From positions 73,199,260-73,263,259 of the forward strand of contig NC_065530.1 of the NCBI RefSeq assembly GCF_020184175.1: a stretch of 64,000 bases of DNA, read 5' to 3'. Position numbers and translations under genes: made by a program. The notes below the pieces were generated by a model. The model was not told the DNA's origin. It saw only the letters and a list, made by a program, of their open reading frames with translations, and did not search any database. Below, piece by piece: positions 59,496 through 64,000 of this stretch. The first letter of the stretch is position 1; each line of letters begins with the position of its first letter. Source of the stretch: Aphis gossypii. Its lineage: Eukaryota > Arthropoda > Insecta > Hemiptera > Aphididae.

Positions 59496-60115
59496 AAATT
59501 GTGGTCAAGTAAATACCGCTCTGCTAGCTGTAGTGCTGTACATTAGGTGCTGCGTGGATCACTTTTATATATAGGAGTGTTAAATTTGAATCCATTGATA
59601 GGTATCATATTGTATACGAAAAACGATTCTGAACGGAAATGATTTGTCAACCTGCTAGGATATATATTTTAAATCTGGTGGTAAAAAAAATATTATACTT
59701 GAATACCCCAAAATTCAATTATGTACAGAAAATGCCATTTTAAACAATTGATGTAGGTTTCATACAAACATCGAAAATTTCAGCTGTCTATAAAAAGCTC
59801 AAAAAAAGTTAAAATATTTTGAAAATTTAAATTTAACTGTGTATAGATAACGCCAATATACAAATTTGGCGAAAATTTCAAGTATTTACAGTGATTCATT
59901 TTTGAGTTACAATTACCTATATCAATGACAAAATATCGATTTTTTTTATAAGTCCAGGAAAATTCTTGCTTTTGACCTCTATAATGTACCATCGGAAACT
60001 ACACATGATGACTGAAATTGAAACATTTTTTCTAAAAGTTATGCTATAAGCAAACACAAAAAAAAAATATAAATCACTGTAAAATCAATACATTCTTCAC
60101 TTCGTTCAGAATCTA
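59496..60115 (+). repeat. Dispersed aphid repeat in ECI1 intron
   Basis: Starts GTGGTCAAGTAAATACCGCT and ends TTCACTTCGTTCAGAATCTA; contains the family blocks GTATACGAAAAACGATTCTG and GATGATTTGTC-like sequence. Same family as 12850-13965. Non-coding. Confidence 0.6.
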
Positions 60116-60711
60116 AAAATATTCATTTATTTTAAATTAATGTACGATGTGTCGATGTACAATATTGCATGCTAAGAGCTAGATCAAAATTATACTTAAT
60201 TTTAGAACTAGGATGTTCGGAATGTATTTTAACTAAAATAATTTCAGTACATTTGATTAAATTGAATACAAATTAAATAATTGAAATAATTTTTAAATAC
60301 TTGTTTTTAAAGTGTAAAATTTACATTTTAAAGGACATCGTAACTGCATGTCTGCATGTGTTGTCTCAGTCTTACAATTCTTACATATTAATCATATTAT
60401 AAACGTATACAACATAACAAATTTTCATTCACCAGTTTCAATAATATGTAGTTAGTTTTAATATTATACTATTACAGTGAATTGTTCTATTATATAAAGT
60501 TTAGAAATAAGATTATTATTTAGGCCCTTGGGCTTTATGTAGGCTTTTATTGATAGTTTCAAAAAGGTCATAACTTGATTAAAAGTAATAATACCAATAA
60601 AAGTCTATGTATGCCTTTTGATAATAATTTTACCTTTACATTTTATAATAGTTCAATTATCGGTAATATCAAAACTAACTGCACACTAATGAAACTGGTA
60701 AACGAAAATTT

Positions 60712-61035
60712 TCCATGTCTTACTAACGTACAAATCGTACAATAATATAGCAAATAGCATCTAACAGAATCCATTTTATGCTGTTAACTTTAATATTAGA
60801 GTCAATTTATGTGAATTACGAGTATTTTAATATATTTTTAATTTTTAATTTTAAGGTTTTAATATTATATTACATAAATATTCAGTATAACCATAGAACA
60901 CTAGTGTTAAAAATTAAAACATCAATAAAAGCCATTGACTTTATTATTAAAGAAAACAGAATAAAATAGATTCTGTTGAACTGCCTGAACCAACTCAAAT
61001 TTTCTGTAAGTATTGTACGTTAGTAAGACAATGGA
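60712..61035. mobile_element. Possible MITE in ECI1 intron
   Basis: Inverted pair: CCATGTCTTACTAACGTACA at 60712 and its near-complement ending at 61035 (TGTACGTTAGTAAGACAATGG in reverse sense). About 320 bp, non-coding. No certain target duplication. Confidence 0.4.
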
Positions 61036-61399
61036 AGCACATGCTAGTGGAGTAGTGAGACGTCTTCTTAAATTTATAAATGCAACATCATCTAAGATCT
61101 TTTCATTTATTATTTATTGTAAAAAAATAAATTATCTCAATACTTATATCTTATAAAAATTATATAAAGGGCCACAGTCCGGCAGGAGGTTGCATGTTCG
61201 CCATGAGTTGTGATTACAGAGTCATGGTTGGGCAAAATTATAGAATTGGATTTAACGAGGCTAAATTAGGAATTGTTGCACCAAAATGGTAAGTTTAAAT
61301 TTAATACAATTCAAAACTTTTTTTTGTTAGTACACAATTTTATATATTTGCAATTGGTATTTACATGGTATATAATAATAAGCAAATTACACAAGATTT

Positions 61400-62210
61400 G
61401 ATTGGTGGGAGGAGGAAGTCACCCAATTGTGGCAATCCGTAGAAAGTATTTTTAAGGAGAGAGTAAATCCCTACACCAGTTCCTTTTAATACGCCTGGGT
61501 GGATTACCTGGAATTTGTTTGGATGAAATTTGAGTGATATTAAAATTTGAGCGAGTAGGTACTGTAAGTTTTGTTTGTTTTTGTAAGTGAGCGTAGCAAG
61601 ATTATTTAGGGTTGGAATGCAAATGTCTTTATGAAGTGAATCATTGATGATGAACAAGAGGGCATCTGATAATTATGCAGATATATTATAGAGTCTATAC
61701 AAGCATACTAGTCTATATTATAGATTGGTATGCTCGTGTTGTTTAATGTTTTAGTATTTAACGTTTTGGCTGATCCTCAAAGTCAAATGCCATAGTAACA
61801 CACAGGTCTTAGAAGAGCTATGCATATTGTTCTTTGGTTTTACAAATTGTATTTTATTTATCATACAAAAATGTTTTACATTGTCGATATAGGTTGGGGA
61901 ACATTCCAAAGTAATTTTTCAAAAATTTGCCTAAGACAGAGAGAAAGTTTATAGATCGGTAGAAGGATATTTTTTCAGAAGGTTTGCCTGGTTTATGTAT
62001 CAGTATTATTTATTATTTATTTGTTTCCGGATAAATGGCATGTAAGCAAGGCGGACGTGGAGTACCTATAGAATTGAATATATATGACAATAGTATTGTT
62101 AGTAAATTGTTGTAGTTTTAAGAGTGGTGCAGTTATGAGGTCGTGGTAAGGTGTTTTACCATTTTTAAAAGTTTTATTTAGTTGTATAGAATAATATTTC
62201 ATTTTGGGTA
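61400..62210 (-). mobile_element. Jockey-like LINE remnant, antisense in ECI1 intron
   Basis: Minus strand shows reverse-transcriptase motif KPGKPSEKISFYRSINFLSV followed by LGKFLKNYF (61860-61995; normal form has YRPISLLPVLGK), then after a deletion the C-terminal RPVCYYGI…GSAKTLNTKTL (61741-61815) and NDSLHKDICIPTLNNLATL (61575-61650). These match the order in jockey-type ORF2. Multiple stops and frame changes; most of the polymerase core is missing. Confidence 0.7.
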
Positions 62211-63573
62211 ACTAGTCACTAGTGTAGGTTTGGCAAGCATAGAGACTGGAGTCTGGAAGTAAGCTATCTAAGAACTTGTACACTCTGATAGAGTGATGGA
62301 TTGATTTTTGTGATTATGATGGAGTTACCTTTTAAGTTTGTTGATTAGGTTGTTAAAGATCCACTTGCCAATGTGGTAACTTGTAATTTGCCATTTGACA
62401 CTAGACTTTTGTCTTAAGAGTTCATTGTTGTGGTCTAGAAATGGATATTTATCCAGGACACTGTTTCATGCGGCACCTAGAGTAGTTGTTACTTGTGTAT
62501 TCAAAACTTGTTTTTCATTTTCTAGGTTTCAAAATACCATAATAGCAGTTATTGGTCAAAAGAAAGCTGAAGTGTCATTAACTACAGGAAAAATGTATAG
62601 GTACTACTGATGAAGCATTACAAATAGGTTTAGTCGATGAAACTTGTGCAGATGCAGAAAGTGCTCTTAAAAATGGAACACATTTTTTAAATAATTTTCA
62701 AAATATATCTCGTGAGTAATATTTAGTTTGCATTCAAGATAATTAATAATAGTCTGTTATTTATAAAATTAACCTAAGTACCTACCTATTTTAAAACCTT
62801 AAGGTAAGTTTATTATCCAAATAATGTTCAAGGATTTTATTGTTGAGTTTATACTAGTAAGTAGTAAGTTAGACAAAGAAAGTTAAAATAATTTTTAAAT
62901 ATTATATATAGGTATATAATTTTTTAAATGATCATTTTAAAATTAAAATATATCAATAAAAATATGGATAATAATCTTATTTTTAAATAAATTGTAGAGT
63001 AAGTTTATTCATTTTAATTTTAAAAATAAGAAAGTAAAATCATTTTATGTTTTACATTTTACGTATTATCTACGTATTATTTATTTTTAATGTATTATCT
63101 CTGATGTAAAATTTGCCATGTTGTACGTTTGTAAGATTGTAATAACATAATATTATATGAATGAGAAGCCCTCTTAAATAAAATTGTAGAAATTAAAATT
63201 TTCTATTATTTTTACAGCTTGGGTTTATAAGATAACTAAAGATATTAATCGTCAATCAACTATTCAATGGTTGATTGATAACAAACAAAAAAATGTTAAT
63301 TTTGCTGTTGAATACATGCAATATCCCCAGGTGTTCAAAAAAATCTTGAACTTTATTTACAGTCTTTAAAAAGGTAAAGTAAAAATTAAGTTATATTTGA
63401 ATTTTTAATTTACCTTTTTTTTTTTATAATATTAAACAAATAAATCAATTTATATAAAAATAAAATTAATGCTAATCTCATGCCAGTGTTGTTTTTTAAA
63501 TGTGCCTATAAGATAATTTATTGAATACAATTTGGTATTTATTGTAGGTATCACTTAATATTAATTTTAAAAA

Positions 63574-63800
63574 AGAATGGTCAAGTGGGTTATAATGCTC
63601 TGCTGTACAGTATGTAGGTATCGAGTAGACCTCAGACATAGAGTAGGTCACATTATGGTTGTGTTAAATTTGAATGCAATTATAGGTATTCTTGTATACG
63701 AAAAATAATTTTAAACGGAGATGATTTGTCATCGTAGGATATAATATAATATATATTTTCCGGTGCCTAATCGGTAAAAATAGCCGAAGAAAAAATACCC
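63574..63800 (+). repeat. Dispersed aphid repeat, 5' part
   Basis: Begins ATGGTCAAGTGGGTTATAAT and continues GTATGTAGGTATCGAGTAGA, the head of the family at 12850 and 30350. From 63755 it merges into the block shared with 42960-43190. Confidence 0.6.
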
Positions 63801-64000
63801 ATGGAAAAAGTACCGAATTAATTAATATTTACTATCTACATTCTACACTACAGTTGTTTCTAGTGGTCGGGTACCTAGTTAATAATTACCTACATTGTAT
63901 AGGTCCTACAATATACCTATATAAATTGTCACTCAGAAATAGATGATTATTATTTATGTAAAATTACATAATTACATAATAATGATTAAACAAATCAGCC

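Larger units (their letters stand above)
59066..63377 (+). pseudogene. ECI1: Enoyl-CoA delta-isomerase 1-like gene with two frame breaks
   Basis: Five exons: 59066-59190, 59267-59413, 61170-61288, 62526-62711 and 63218-63377 (stop TAA 63375-63377). They align in order with mitochondrial ECI1, a crotonase-fold enzyme that moves 3-enoyl to 2-trans-enoyl-CoA during beta-oxidation of unsaturated fatty acids. Landmarks: TMNKPPVNSLNLEFLEE, VFCAGLDIKELY, GHSPAGGCMFAMSCDYRV, and IGFNEAKLGIVAPKW with the expected catalytic Glu. Two breaks occur: four extra bases (AGGT) near 62600, before TDEALQIGLVDE, and a shift near 63325, before QKNLELYLQSL. Exons for the mitochondrial presequence lie upstream and were not found. 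It may be a pseudogene or a real gene with errors in the sequence. Confidence 0.88.

Noticed and set aside
1..64000. tRNA, rRNA or bacterial-type operons
   Set aside because: None recognised by eye; the sequence has the hallmarks of an insect nuclear genome. A covariance-model search could still reveal a small RNA gene.

Overview
The window is AT-rich, intron-rich insect DNA crowded with transposons, almost certainly from an aphid (Hemiptera, Aphididae). The evidence is a split nuclear gene of enoyl-CoA delta-isomerase type, P-element, Helitron, hAT, mariner, Mutator-like and jockey-like sequences, and two micro-exon genes with the architecture of the aphid 'bicycle' salivary-effector family. 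There is no sign of bacterial or viral gene organisation. All splice models were built by eye from splice sites, codon phase and recognisable protein motifs.

Layout. Positions 236-17611 and 17712-35096 are two copies of one ~17.4 kb unit, separated by exactly 100 Ns. Each copy holds one minus-strand gene: a signal-peptide exon (14733-14799 / 32251-32317) followed by about twenty tiny exons (9-74 bases, one of 167), mostly starting two bases short of a codon boundary, ending at a stop at 275 / 17751. The two copies are nearly identical in introns and most exons, but two micro-exons (570-623 vs 18046-18099, and 8147-8173 vs 25649-25675) differ at 11 of 54 and 12 of 27 bases, with the changes confined to the exons. 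This is the most striking signal in the window. The units also carry a hAT-like element (5595-6964), a mariner-like MITE (9159-10024) and dispersed non-coding repeats. A stray micro-exon of a third paralogue lies near 39250.

From 35.2 to 42.4 kb there is a nest of transposons: a 210-bp hAT-type MITE, a second hAT-type element split by a Helitron that keeps only a broken Pif1-type helicase, and a Mutator-like element with subterminal repeats split by a second Helitron that keeps only the Rep C-terminal part. From 44.3 to 50.8 kb a third Helitron is interrupted by a nearly intact P element (44584-50076; 30-bp inverted ends, 8-bp target duplication). Its THAP-type transposase gene contains six perfect tandem copies of an 87-bp exon plus its 66-bp intron, has a mariner-type MITE in one intron, and carries one frameshift. 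From 51.3 to 53.3 kb are fragments of a Mutator-type transposase and a cluster of GCGCTAATCGCC motifs. From 54.4 to 55.2 kb is a GC-rich block with a minus-strand TATA/Inr arrangement.

From 59.0 to 63.4 kb lie five exons of a plus-strand mitochondrial enoyl-CoA delta-isomerase 1 (ECI1) gene, with two reading-frame breaks; its third visible intron holds an antisense jockey-like LINE remnant.

Apart from ECI1 (fatty-acid beta-oxidation) and the secreted effector candidates (which would act in the plant host after secretion in saliva), every coding sequence recognised is transposon-derived. The stretches not listed individually are AT-rich non-coding DNA in which I see nothing further.
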